From positions 1,426,001-1,490,000 of the forward strand of contig JADFUC010002358.1 in the NCBI GenBank assembly GCA_019722365.1: a DNA stretch of 64,000 bases. Reading direction: 5' to 3'. Both the position numbers and the translations under genes were made by a program. The notes beneath the pieces are model-generated. The model made no database searches. It was not told where the DNA came from and worked only from the letters and a program-made list of their open reading frames with translations. Below, in pieces: positions 1 through 12,719 of the stretch (its first letter is position 1; each line of letters starts with the position of its first letter). This DNA is from Lithospermum erythrorhizon. Taxonomy: Eukaryota; Streptophyta; Magnoliopsida; Boraginales; Boraginaceae.

Positions 1-94
1 ATCAATTCATTACATGCATCCTCTTCAAATACAAGCACCATCTATCTAGAAAAGTATTAAAACTCAATATATTTCTCCAACTCGTTCTACTATA

Positions 95-403
95 ATGAGA
101 ATAAGTTTGCAATCAGTGATTCTAAGAGTCAGGAAACTGAATAAATATCGTCGCCTAGAGGTTAAAGACGAGCAATGTGATAGTATTCGTGTACCCAAAG
201 GATTTGTTGCAGTATATGTGGGGATGGATGACAAAAGGCGATTTGTGATTCCCCTGTCTTACCTGAACAATCCTATGTTTCAAAAGTTTTTGAATCAGGC
301 AGAGGAAGAATTTGGATTTGATCATCCAATAATTGGTGGCTTGACATTTCCTTGTGATGAGGATACGTTTCTCCTTCTTCTCTCTAAATTGAGAAATCAA
401 TAG
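95..403 (+). CDS. SAUR-family auxin-responsive protein
   Basis: Intronless 102-residue protein of the small auxin up RNA family. These proteins act in auxin-driven cell expansion; several members inhibit PP2C.D phosphatases and so activate plasma-membrane H+-ATPases (family knowledge). The SAUR core is visible: [11 protein letters not shown] at about residues 33-43, [19 protein letters not shown] at 48-66, then the E-rich FGFDHP and [12 protein letters not shown] block. The start is the first ATG after an A-rich leader and the ORF spans the whole domain. The HP-GGLT junction carries one more residue (HPIIGGLT) than the usual HPMGGLT. The promoter is mostly outside the window. No neighbouring SAUR copy is visible, although SAURs often occur in clusters. 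Confidence 0.95.
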   Translation: MRISLQSVILRVRKLNKYRRLEVKDEQCDSIRVPKGFVAVYVGMDDKRRFVIPLSYLNNPMFQKFLNQAEEEFGFDHPIIGGLTFPCDEDTFLLLLSKLRNQ

Positions 404-1580
404 AAGCCATAACCAAAATATAGGAGGGGAAATCTTTTTTTCGTCAATTATTTCCCTTAAAATACAGAAATTAGGCAGGGCATGCAATATATACTCCATC
501 ACACATGATGAGAATTGAAAAATACTGATCTTCCAAATGTGTATCAACTTTACATGGATTATTTCGTTCCTTATAAGCAATGTATATGTATTTAATTCTG
601 AATTCTTGAAGAATGAATACACTTTAGAAAATATGATTCGAATTCGTGTTTTTTATTCAATTATCAATCGTACTTTATCTCTGACATATCTTTCAATCAA
701 AATTTCTCGTGCAGTCATGAGTATGCATTGCCTTCACCAAATGCAGCGTCCAGGAGCAACGTTATTTCGTGACAGCTGTTGGTTAAAACCTATTTCGTAT
801 CTGGACTTGACTTAACCCCTTTGATCCGACAAAGCTGTCTCATAACCAAAAACTTAAGTAATAATCTACCGTCCTCCAGGAGACGACAACAACGTTGAGT
901 GACTTCTCCTCACAAGAATCTCAATTTTCCGAGCAGTGCGACCCGTCTTCGTAAGAGAGGCAGGATTATAAGCTTCAATAATGCTCTCGGCCTTGATTTG
1001 CCATAGACGAAACTATTTCTCCATTAAACTTATACACTTCCAAACCTTTACACTTCTCGTCTTATTTGGATATTGCTCTTGCTTTCGATGCAGTTTGTAA
1101 ATAACAATAGAAATTTAACGTGGTATCCATGCCCGATGTGTTAGAATTGTCATGACCTTCAAAAATTTCACTATAATGAGGAAAAAACATATTACAAGAT
1201 TTAGCTGAAATAGTTGAAGTAATCTCTTAAAATTAACACAAAGCGCTCAAATTATTTGGTATATATCATATATAGGTTAATCTGGAGACATAATATTTCA
1301 GGATTACTCGATGTGAGTATTCCAGAAGTCAGCAATCGACAAATGTCCATGCTTGACTTGAATCCTGGTCTCAGTGAAAATTTTCCCCAGAAAACAAAAT
1401 CACCGGGAATGTCACCGTGAGATGTCTTAGCGATTACGAATGTACTTAGATAGTGAGCAGGATGTGCCGAGGATGCGCTGAGATGTGGCGCTACACTCGA
1501 GCGTTACTTGACCAAACAACTTCTCCCGACTCTAGCGTTCGGTAAATCAGAACTGATAAAAGAAGCTGTCTCTTGAGCAG
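404..1580. other. Intergenic, no gene seen
   Basis: This is the 3' flank of the SAUR gene. From about 800 the composition becomes richer in G+C and CpG. By position this GC-richer part could be the LTR side of the Copia remnant that follows, but I could not pair it with a second LTR. No ORF here resembles a known protein. Confidence 0.5.
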
Positions 1581-1649
1581 AACATTAAAGCATGCTCCAG
1601 CTGGGTTATACGTAGTACGCTTTATTTCGCTTAATCACTCTTACCATAC

Positions 1650-2910
1650 CGAAAATGATATCTATCATGTCTTTTCGTCACTGTCATGATGAAACGATCC
1701 GCTTGGTTAAGCGTATTGAACTCAAAGCATCACCGATATATCCATGACCCTCATTCATTGATGTAATCAGAATCATTGTAGTCGCCATTGAGGTACCCTC
1801 CTTGGCGGCTTCTATAAGTGCCATACTCTGGCTGCCTCGATAATGGGCAAAAGTATTTGTGGATGCCGGCGTAGCCCTCCCGACTAGCAGCGGAACCACC
1901 AAAGAGTAAAACATAGCAGGTCGGCGAATGCCCTGCAATGCATTCTCGGCGTAAATCGAGGAATCGAGTATCGAGAGAATTAAATCGACTATCGCACGCG
2001 TAACAAAGACTAATATATGGGAGGTGCCTGGGATAGCCCGAAAAAATCCTCTTAGCGACTTGCCCGTGTTAACCGAGATCGGTCATACTTGATTGTCCAG
2101 AGACTAACGGCGTAATGCGGAGGCTGAGGATCTAGTGCAGGACCATAGCGTACATGAACTTCCAAGCTGGCGCTGGCATAAAGTGCGTGTTCCGTGCTTA
2201 TGCATACCACGTGAGATGATTTGGAGATTGCAAATGCAATCCAGCAGAGGCAACGTTGCTTAGAAGCCCATGAGTTTTCAATTGGTTTACTTGACTGATC
2301 ATACGAATACGGCAGGAAAGGCACCTCGACATAGTCTTTTACTGTGATAAGAAAAGTTTCTTGGCTTATCACAAATATAAAGTTTTCCCAATCTTCTTTT
2401 GCGATCACACGAAATCGGCCATTTCAAACTCGGCTAAGTAAACCCTTGACTTTTTGAATATCGGACTTCTCATTAGCGACTGCTCCGACATATAGATACG
2501 CATCTGAGAACTAACCTTGTTGCCAGTAAACCTGACTATCATATGGACTCCTCGAATACCCAATCTACGCTCAGTATGGCTATCAAATCTCTCTTGTACA
2601 TTTTGCCTCGGAGGCTGCTTGAACCATACGAATTTAACAGCTTTGCAAACATAATCTTCCTTTAAAGGGTTCTGGAAACCATCTGAGTCGTATAAATTTG
2701 TTCATCCAGCTACTCCATGTAAGAAAGATGCTTGACATCTAATTCTTCGACCTCGAGATTCGATGTACACTTCTGACAAGAAGCACCACGATAGAAGTGT
2801 GCGACTGGTGAGAATATCTCGTTATAGTCAACTCCCTACACTTTGGTGAACCCTCTCACAAACTGACTCCCCAAACTTTATATTATCACATAAATTAAAA
2901 TTGACATGCT
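1650..2910 (-). mobile_element. Degenerate Ty1/Copia retrotransposon remnant (RT to RNase H)
   Basis: Conceptual translation of the minus strand gives scattered Copia pol motifs in the correct order. Near 2840-2780 there is GVDYNEIFSP preceded by a GFTK-type KGFTQ block. At 2760-2560 are an ELDVK start, a DEQIY-T segment and a PRQ(N/W)YKR-like block of the RT palm. Near 2180-2100 a FMYAMV-like segment matches the usual LMYAMVCTRPD. Near 1850-1800 SMALIEAAKEG matches the TEAEYMAL-EAAKEG part of RNase H. Many stops and frameshifts separate the pieces, so it is inactive. Gag, protease and integrase were not recognised. The segment looks GC-richer than its flanks. Confidence 0.75.
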
Positions 2911-4024
2911 TTTCGGCTTGAATATCCGAGCTGCGGTAATGATCTTTCTTCACTCACGTCTTACAACTGGCTCAAAGTGCGATTAACTTGCAAAAGTAAT
3001 TAGTTTTCTCCCGTGGCGTGAGCCATTGGGCCGACTCGATACCGATTACAACTTCTTTTATGAAGCGCTCGTGAGGGATCAACTATAAACGACCCGATAA
3101 AAGCGAAGAATGACGTATCACCATGCCGTACCTCGAAGGAAGTGCCGTGAAATTAACTCTTACGGGGTGATCGAGAGCCACAGCTGTGATGTTCATCACG
3201 GGGATGGAACTTTTGATGTTTACGCCTCGTGTGGTAAGAAGAGCTACTCACACTTGTCGCCCATTAACACGAGTCTACATTAAAACTTCTTGTGCTTGGC
3301 TGATTGTAGGGTTATGGATTTGACTCAAATATAGAATTCTCGTCAGATGTTACATTTTAAGCGAGAATAACTGCGTCTCGGAAGATGACCAAATTAAGCC
3401 ACTTTTTCACACCGTCGCACATGAGTCACACCAAATATATTCTTAACTTTTGCCGGATTTACAACGTACCACCATTCGGCATGATAATAATGGTGCAACC
3501 AAAAGTCCATGATAGAGCATCAGGATGGGGACAACGTATTTTAAATAAGGGCCTCAAGCCTTTAGGCCGTTTCACATAAATACCCATTAATGCGTAAACA
3601 CCATTGAGAGATAATGCATAAACTACATAATTCGTACTTAAACTGCGGGTGTGAAATCCGAGGCGAAGCTTGGCGTGAATAGTTGAGATCGACTTCGATT
3701 AGAGTGGTTTGGGGTACCACCATTCCTCGGGAGATCACCTCGAGGAGTTCATGAGCTATCGGCAATCGGTAATGGAGCTGAGGGAGACGGTACCGACTGG
3801 AAGTAGCTGGAGGCCCGATGAGTGGAGGCAATCTGTGTCAGCTTACCTCGGGACTGACATGCAAGAGGCTCAGTGCGAGGCAAAGGCCCAGAATCGGGAC
3901 CAAGAAAGGGGGCCGATCCCTCGGGTGGTATCTAGGCTTAGCAATCAAAAGATTTGATGAGTCAGGAGGCCAGAGATCGTGGGCGGCACGTCGAGGGACA
4001 TCCAAAAAAGGAGACATATTATAA
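2911..4024. other. GC-richer island, probably transposon-derived, not identified
   Basis: Base composition is like the adjoining Copia remnant and unlike the AT-rich DNA after 4025. Short overlapping ORFs at 3709-3957 and 3818-4024 are rich in Glu, Arg and Gly, but match no family I recognise. It may be the upstream (gag/integrase) side of the same minus-strand element, though no zinc knuckle or integrase motif was seen. The change in composition at about 4025 is abrupt. Confidence 0.4.
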
Positions 4025-6890
4025 ATATATATAGTTGATTGGATTTTTAGAAGATAAATAATTTTCTTCTTTATATATGTCTTATTAGATCTACATGATA
4101 CACTGCATGCATGAAGATGAGCTCAGGCCGGGAAGGAGTTTGCACACAAGTTGAACAATTCAGAACGATGCACGAGATAAAAATGAAAACGGAAAATGAT
4201 TGTGTCGACGTGAGACCAAATTAGTATTAGCAATGATCATGATATAAATATGGTATGTGTATGGCTTGTAATTCATTTTTAAGTGAATATGGTATATGGA
4301 AGAATTTAATTTGAGATTTTTTGTAAAAAAAAAATACCTTTAGATTTTGTGATAGGAGTACAAACTTTGTACTGTATGTGATATGTTTGAATTCGAAAAG
4401 AACAAGTTGTAATGGAGTCGGTATAACATCGAAATATTACTAAAATATAAATTAATTAATAAGATCTTACGCCATTCTTCCTATTATCAATTAATTTTAG
4501 GATAAAACCTCACTGACTTTTAACATGATATCAGAACAATTCATTGATGACTTTCACGTATAACTCCGTCCAATCATTGATATGGTCCAAAATGAACATG
4601 GCGCTATTGCTCTAAATGCTAATGTTGGGAGCGGGGGGGAGTGTGGATAGAGGTACAAGTAATGAATATATTTTTATGTTTTAGTTTGAATAAATATATT
4701 TTTTTCCACATAGCTAAGGCGAGTCAATGTCATTTCAATCATTTGGTAGACCGACGATAGGTGCGGTGCGGTGAGGTGATTGGTGTGTACGTACTTAATA
4801 ACAAGGTCTGGAAATTTTATAAGCATTTAGAAAAGGGGTATGCTTTCACATTTTTCACATAAACGTATAACATGAATGATCATGATCCATTGAGGCAAAT
4901 CGGTAGTTACTAAAACTCAATGATTAAGGAATTATTAATTGCTATATTGGTGAAGCAAATAATTGATATTATGAAGTAAGAATTTATTAGTCAAAATAAT
5001 CCCAGTTTGGTGCTTTGGTAGCAAATTCAATTGTTTGACTTGCTTCTGTTTCCCCAATGAAGGAAAAAAGTACTCCGTATTGGTTTGCTGGTTCATGCAT
5101 GCTTCTGAGATTGTTCCATATATACTTTCTATTTATAAATACATACATATATACCACTACATGCTACTGCATATTTGAGCTGTCTTCATTCTTCATCTTC
5201 TCAATCATTAACCATGTGAGACACGCATGACCTTCCCATCGTCCCGCGTTTCATTAATTAAAAAATACTCCAAACAAAATTAAATAATGTAGTAGAAGAA
5301 GATACCCGGGTAGTCGGATCCGAGGTTGTTCACACTTCAAAGTACGTAATTTTGTATTACTAGTAAAATAGAGTAAATTTCGTATGAGTATTTATCATTT
5401 AAATATTTAAATTGAGATAATAAATAAAGTAATTAGCTATTTACGTAAGAATTTATAAATTATATTTTTGATTTATATTATAATTAACTTTTGTTCATGG
5501 TTATATAGTTATTTTATTTCCTTATAATTTTTTAATAGTATAATTTTAATAATAATAGATTTAAAAGTTTTATTCAATGCTACTCTTCGTTGTGAGGTTT
5601 AATAAAAAGAATACGCGTTATATAATTTTTATTTATTGTTAGAAAATATCACTTTTCTCTTTAAATAAAAAAATACACCTTATGTTATTTTTATTTATTG
5701 TTAGAAAGCATTCGACCTCGATTGATTAGTAGTATAAATTATTCATAGTTCTACTATTTAATTTTATTTTATGTATTTATTTTAACATATTTTAATTGAT
5801 GATTGATTCAATAATATTTGCACAAAACTGAATAATATCAAGAAGCTTTATGAAATTATACCGATTTAGTGTAAGCTTGATCAAGAGAGGTCACACTTTT
5901 TTTTCAATGGATTTGAGATATAATACAAATATCCACGCTAATAATTTAGATATATAATGCTTTTAATAGTAATTTTTTGAATTAGAAAAATTATTTTTCA
6001 ATTTATAATTGAATAATTATCATACAAAAAAAATTAATATAACTATACTAACTCATTGCATTAAAACAAAATTTACTTGTGGTTATGATAAAATTCAAAA
6101 AATGAAAGATAATATTATCAAACATTTTTATATATTAGTAAAGATGTTAGAATATTTTTTATATAATTAGATCAAGATGTTGATAATAAACATATAATAA
6201 TTAGCATACGTATGAAAGTGGTAAAAGCGGTATGCGTATTATAAGGAGATAGATAGTGGTAAGCCATTACTTAGCGTATTATAAGAAGATAGATAACTCC
6301 AACTATGTTTGAATTGTTACTTATAGAATTTTAGAACCAAAAATTTAGAACTTATTAATTATTAGAATGAATTTTTAAGCAAAATTTAGAACATTAATTA
6401 TTGAATTGTTATAGAAGTTAACTTTTAAAATTTTAGAATAAATATTTTCATACGATAGAAAATATTATAATAAGTGTAATATAGTAATTAGTAATGTAAA
6501 AAAAAAAAATATAAGTATTATAACAAGGATAATATAGTAATTAGTAATGTAAAAAGAAATATAAGCGGAGGGATAGAGTAAATGGCCAGAGTTCCTAGGA
6601 TTATGGAAAATTAGTCATCCCTTATTCAATACAGACATTGAATCATAATAGACACTTCAGAAAAGTAATTACATAATTTTTTGGTCTGAAATAATGAAAA
6701 ACAATATGGCATTCAATTCTTCAGAGAAACCATAGACTACACGGAGTACAAATTTCTCTTTGCTGGTGGCTTTCATGTATCTTTTCATTTTCAAACATTC
6801 CTCCAATTAGAGGGAGTACCTGTGATTGTTCACATGAACTGACAACACTGCCGCCGCACGGTTAACTCAAGGAGCCCTAATCCAAAGATA
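4025..6890. other. AT-rich intergenic region, no gene seen
   Basis: Long AT-rich stretch with only short chance ORFs. It holds minor local duplications: a ~25-bp phrase (TTTTTATTTATTGTTAGAAA) near 5625 and again near 5687, and AATATAGTAATTAGTAATG twice near 6480-6550. I see no promoter or RNA gene that can be supported. Confidence 0.5.
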
Positions 6891-9800
6891 TTAGTTTGTC
6901 CATGAAGCTGATCTTCTCAAAACAGGCCTCAATTGCTTGTCATCTTCAAGCGCAACCATACCCAAATGTGAAGGGTCTTCAAGCATCATTTTTGCCACCA
7001 AGTAGCCAGCGATTGACCATGTTTGGTGTCGACGGGCCTGTTTACCAATAAATCGACCACGTTTTCCATCATAATACTCTGGCCATCCATCTTTCGCCAA
7101 CCTGGATTCTGCTAGATCTATAGCACGCCTAGCAATTTGCGGCCTCCCAGTCTTGATGCATGCAGCTGTGAGGAACCATAACAGTACTGCAACGATAGAC
7201 AACTAAGTATAAGAAGATCTACTTGGACACAAATGACAATGAAAAGTGAGGTTTCTCTTCCCAAGGGACCTAGTAATTCTTGAGAATGAAAACAAAATAA
7301 TAACACCAAAACTTAATGGGGTGACTATGAACAGATACCATCTAACATAAAGCTTCATCTGGGATATAATCTAGGTAAACAACCACTTTTTACACCATAA
7401 GTAAAGATTATATAAGCTATCACTACAGGGAAGAAATCATTAATCAATTTGTTCATCATTGACCATCAATAAATTGTTAGTTACCAGCAAACACTTAAGG
7501 AAAAGATACCTGGCCATGAGCCTCCATTGTGATAGCTCCATCTAGTGTTTTTAGGATCACATCCAGTAACAATTCGCCATTCATGCCCCTCTATAGCTGG
7601 ATAACAAACCTTCACAGGCATATCTCCAATTAACTCTTCCCAGCGTGAGTCAATGAGATCCATGATTGCTGTGGACTGTTCAGCAGTAGCTAAGGAAGAC
7701 AATATTGCGATGCAATTACCCAAACAAAACCAGCGGAAATCCATGTTTGAGGGACCGACATTCCCAAGAAAATAACCCCCATGAGTAGGCATAAATTCAA
7801 AAATCCACTCAGGAAGAGAGTCTGGCATGATGTTGAACTTGTTAACTGCTGTGTGGGAGTACTCCTCAGTTTTGAAGCGGTAAATATCATTGAGATGCTT
7901 CATGTCAATCCAAAAGTAATTCCTCATGTGATAGGTCAAGGCGTGGAGCCGCTTAACTATTTTTTCAGTGAAATCCTTCCCTTCAGCGTCTTGCTTAAGT
8001 AACACTAATGCACACCTCAATGCCATGAAGAAAAGAGCTTGTATTTCGATGGGGTATCCATAAACACCCTGAAGACATATATCACAGTCCAAGTGTTTTC
8101 AGATTTTAAGGTTTTACAACAAAAAAGAGGATACATGATCCCGTTGCAACTCGTAAGGTTACCACAAGTGTTAAATGGACTGATTTAAAAATCATGTCTG
8201 TAGATGTACCAGTTACACATATAAGCAAAAATTGAGTACTATACTTGATTATATCTTCTTCATAATAAATAAATACACAGGGAAAATGGCCTTACTAAGA
8301 AATAAAATAAATTTTCTTATCGAAAAACAAGAGGACTTGATCGCATCTACTTCAATTGTCAACTTCTCACAACAATCACAGCAATGTGCTCCACATTTAA
8401 CTACATCTCCTAAAGTTGCCATGTGATCAGTGCCTGGGAGCCTTCCCGAGTAATAAACAGAAGTTCAAGTAATTATGGCTGCAATAGCCAGGTGTTGGCT
8501 CCTCTAGAGTAATGTTTTTTCTATGGCTAAATGTGTGACTATACTTAAAATGAATAGTCCAATTAATGTAAACTCTTACATGTTAATCAACTAAACCAAT
8601 AACTGACACAGTGAATGTAAATCAGACTTTGTCACCAGTTATTCAAATTTGTATTATAACCAAATATAGATAAAAGAGGGAGGATGGAAAGAGGTTGCCC
8701 AACTTATATGAGTAAACTTCAGGGGCCTAGCGATTTATCTCAGAAGCAATATATGAAAAGGCCCCTTCCATTTTAAGACTCTGGAGATAGCAGTCAAATG
8801 ATATTTATGCAATGGTAAAAGGTACAAACGAAGTCATTAAAGTGAAGGAACAGTAAGCCCTAAGCATATAGGACTTACCATCCTGCGATCGATCATAGAG
8901 CATCCATCAGCGCATAGAAGTGTTGGGAATGTGTCAAAACCTTCTGATAAACATAAACTGAGTATCAAACGCATACCCTTCTGGCATTCAGGCATCTCAG
9001 CCAAGGATGAGTCTCCAGTTGACTTTGTGTATGCCCGAAGTAATATGATCCACCAAAAACCAGAATCTACAGGAGCTACTCTTCCAATGGCACTCTCACC
9101 AAAATCAGCAATTAGCGTCTCAGTATTTCGGACCGGATCATGAAGGACTTTGAAACTAGCTGGCATCACACCTTCTCCCAATTGGAATCTATCAATTTTT
9201 TTCTCCCATGATTGAAGACGGAGAGTCTTCAATATAAAATTCTTTACTATTTCAGGTTCTCCATTCATTAGGAAAGCCAATGCACTCGGGACAAAATCTC
9301 TGACAAATACCTTGAAAATAGAATTTAAGAAAAGAGTTCTTTAATCATCAAAATAAACGAACCTATTTGAGAAAATATTTTGTTAATCAACTACACATCA
9401 AACAGAGGGTACCTAAATGCCTTGTCATGATGAAACATATGTCTTTCACAAAATAGTATATATTTGAAGGAAATTTTTGTTTGCGAGACCTTACTACGAA
9501 GTAGCATTTATGAATAATAATCACCTAAAAACCAAGGGCTGTGACCTTCTCAAAGATACTCTAAAAAATATGATAAAACAAGATAATAGGAAGTTGTCAG
9601 CCTTCATGCCATAGCTAGTGAAAAGAAAACCAGAGAATGTAAATGCACCAATTAAATACTTAAGAGAAGTAGATATTAATTTGTTTTAGACATGGTCTGT
9701 CGATGATAGATTTTACTGGTTTGGGATTGAATGAATAGAGTTCTGACAGTGAAACTACACTTTTCCTGCTCAAGTAGAAATATTCTAAACATTGCAGGCA

Positions 9801-10310
9801 TGGACTTTACACAACTCTTGAATGTATGACATGATTGCAGTGAAGATCATAAAACATCAAACATACTTATCACAATGGTAAGGATACCTGATCATAGTTA
9901 AGCTTTTCGTCTGAATTATCCAATGCAGCAATGGTCCCAACGGGTTGGTCCCTGAAATACACCAACGAATGCCTCAAATGTTCCCAAGCCTCTGAAATCA
10001 TTGGATTTGGCTCACACCCAAACAGCGATCTTGGGGTATTATAACCAGACCTTCTCCCAGGGGAGTTCAACCCGTCAATGTTATCGAAAATTCTAAAGTA
10101 GCTATCAGGTCTAGATGGAGGTTGAGGTGAGTAGCAAAGCGGTAAGTCAGTTAGTGATCTTTCATCGCATGATCTCTGCCTCTCAATATTCAAGGTTTTC
10201 GGCCTATCGGGCAACCTCGAAAAATCATATTCTTCCAATTCAGCCATACTATTTGCAGAACTCACATTTTTAACACTACCATTTTGGGTCACATCTACTG
10301 ATCTAGACAT
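6891..10310 (-). CDS. Alkaline/neutral invertase (GH100), cytosolic type
   Basis: Splits sucrose into glucose and fructose at neutral pH. Four exons on the minus strand: 10310-9888, 9310-8879, 8068-7510 and 7186-6891. All introns are GT-AG and phases match, giving 569 residues; known cytosolic plant members are about 550. The first exon codes for the variable N-terminus (MSRSVDVTQ...) with no obvious transit peptide, favouring the cytosolic (CINV1/2-like) clade. GH100 landmarks are [17 protein letters not shown] at the exon 1/2 junction, [19 protein letters not shown] (catalytic Asp region), [13 protein letters not shown], and [13 protein letters not shown] (catalytic Glu region) followed by [13 protein letters not shown]. 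The C-terminus ends RRSASWTN, a basic Ser motif at the site where Arabidopsis CINV1 is phosphorylated and bound by 14-3-3 (family knowledge). Confidence 0.95.
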
Positions 10311-10800
10311 CCTTCAATTCTTCAGTTTTATATCAGAAAGGCTGAAATCAGTTCAACGATGATCGTATCTGCATTTTATGTATACATAAATCCGACATTA
10401 ATGAGGTACAAGCCATTGATTTTTTAATTTTCTTTATTCAGAATTTAGCCATCTATGATATCTATAAATGAAGAACATGAAGAAATTGAACAATTAAAAA
10501 CAATAATATTAAAAGAGACATATTGGAAACATTCGGCGGACATGACAAAGCGACATGCATGATGAAATTCCAGAACATCAAGATTTAGAGTGGAATAGCT
10601 TTTTGTTTGATTTTCGAAAATAAAGAAGTAATGAATACGAAAAATAAATGAAGTAAATCTTACTTAAGTGAGGTGGTTTTGGGACGAGAAGAAAAAAGAG
10701 GAAGATCACAACAAGTGTGAGTTTAAGAGAATCAATGAATTAGTGTATGAGAGAGTAGGTGTGATTTTGGAATTGAATATTCAGAGCTGTTGTTTTGTTT
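10311..10800 (-). promoter_or_regulatory. Leader and promoter region of the invertase gene
   Basis: Sequence upstream of the invertase ATG. A GTAAGAT donor-like site near 10668 and a TTTCAG acceptor-like site near 10337, read on the minus strand, could bound a 5'-UTR intron. No clear TATA box was found. The intron is inference from splice-site appearance only. Confidence 0.35.
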
Positions 10801-11735
10801 GGGTCCAAAAATAATCAAGTGGGCTTACTATTCAATTTCTGTAATCTTTCTTGTGATTCAGATGCTGACTAGCATGCCAGCTTCACAGCTTGGTCACATC
10901 AATGTACCCTTTCTACTCTAACCCCATGGGAAGGTGGTGAGCCAACCGCACAACTGTTTGTGAGGGGTTAAAGTCAAAGTTTCTATGCTGCCATTATTTT
11001 TTAATTGGTGAACATACCATTTGATGGAAGGTGGAGCATTGCGAAGTGGATAGTTTATTCTGAGTACTCGCCCAATTTATTTAACGTTGTAATAAAGATT
11101 TTATTAAAAATCATCGATCAGATAATTTCTAAAAAAGAGCAGAAAGAGTATCAACCAATGTAAAAATAATATTAAAAGAATATAAACTTCAACGCAAAGT
11201 CGCATCGCTAAACGAAAAGATCACTCTTATAATAAAAAATAAAAATTTTTACTAGACGATTACTTAAATCGGCATTTGCGAAAGACAATTTAAATCCAAG
11301 GTAGTTCAAATTTTAAGTTGAAAGGTACTTTGGAATTAATAGTATCGTTTGAAGGAAAAATTACTAAGCATTATACTACCTTCATTTCAAATTACTGTAA
11401 TTTCACTTTCGGCATACAACTTCAATACTTAATTACTTTATATATATTATGAAATGGTAATGAAATAATATTATGAAAATATTTTTAAAAATAAATACAA
11501 TTATATCAATTTTATATTTTTAAGCCAATGAAGAAAGTGTAACTTTAATAAAGCTTGATACCTTAATCGCAAAGACGTCAATTAATCTTTAAACGAAAAG
11601 CGCATATTTTACTTTGATTTAGAAACCTAAAAATCAAGTTTTATTGTATATAATATTTTCAAGTTATTGACCCAAATCCGTCACTATGTATGTAACATTT
11701 TTTCCCAAATGACAACCACTTCGAACCATGTGTTT
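10801..11735. other. AT-rich intergenic region, no gene seen
   Basis: No coding region, RNA gene or clear repeat is recognised here. Confidence 0.5.
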
Positions 11736-11739
11736 TTCT

Positions 11740-12365
11740 TCTTTTTAATTTACCGTCTTTCACTCAAAAAGGGAGCTAGATGGTCAAGGGACGACTCTTT
11801 TCCTAAGTCTAAATCGTGTGTTATTTAGCTTGCTCAAGGCTAAGTCGGGCTATCTTCAATCCTTATGTAATACCTGGGCGACTTGGGGAAGGAAAATACG
11901 AAAAGACAGTGAAAGATGCCGTGAAAAAGTTAACTTTATATTACACAAACAAAACTTTACAAAGAAAATTTTAAGCAGCCTTATCGGATTGGCCGGCCTT
12001 TAATGATTGTTGAAATCTGCACTCCTCCCCTATTTATACCTTAGCGGCCTAAGCTCTTCCACCTCCCTCGGCGGGGGGCGGCTCTGTGACTAACTCGAAC
12101 ACGCATCATACTCATACGTTCTGCATTGCCCTACTGCCTCGCAGCCATCCTGAACGCTCCTGCCTTCCATATCCCTCCAAATATTCTCGGGGAAGCCTTG
12201 CATCCTCCTAACTTCCAATACGCTCCCATCGGCCGCACCTTATCCACGCCCCTTCGAGTTCTCCCGCCTCCGAAATCTTCTGTAACATTGTCGACATAGA
12301 GCATCAAAGTGTTCATTAAGATAACTTGATCCTCATCCCCGAGGATCTCAGATAACAAGTGTGCT
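11740..12365. repeat. GC-richer island, likely transposon remnant
   Basis: Composition changes sharply from the AT-rich flanks, with GGCCGGCC-like and CGGCGGGGGGCGG runs. The ORFs at 11818-12003 (+) and 12358-12131 (-) are short and match nothing I recognise. It ends where a 38-bp direct repeat begins at 12368. An LTR-retrotransposon origin is inferred from composition and context only. Confidence 0.35.
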
Positions 12366-12367
12366 TC

Positions 12368-12692
12368 TTGAATTTATAGTTTAGGATAAATTGTTGTTAG
12401 TGGCTAGAAGTCTAGTATTCAATTATAAAATATGTGAGTTAATTGAATAGTCTAGTAAAAAGTCATTTACCAGTGATTAGAAGGTTCTATGAAATTCACC
12501 TCATTTACTAAATTCAAAATTTATGTAAAACATACAACAAACGAAATCGCTTCTAGTAGAGTAGTAGTTCACGTGAATCTTGTAGTAGCAAGTCCAAAAG
12601 AGGTAGGTGAAATTATTAGGTGGTGGTGATGGCTTTAGCTAAAATGATAAATTGTTGAATTTATAGTTTAGGATAAATTGTTGTTAGTGGCT
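12368..12692 (+). repeat. 38-bp direct repeat flanking copy 1 of a ~240-bp duplicated segment
   Basis: A 38-bp sequence at 12368-12405 is repeated without mismatch at 12655-12692. Between the two copies lies a ~240-bp segment (12408-12649) that recurs, diverged, at 15179-15413. The duplicated segment includes the shared phrases AAATCGCTTCTAGTAGAGTA and GAAATTATTAGGTGGTGGTG. Confidence 0.85.
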
Positions 12693-12719
12693 TATGTTGA
12701 AGATTAAAGCATATTTTTT

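Noticed and set aside
155..622. 155-residue minus-strand ORF over the SAUR gene
   Set aside because: It overlaps the SAUR coding sequence antisense, is rich in Ile/Phe/Lys and matches no family.
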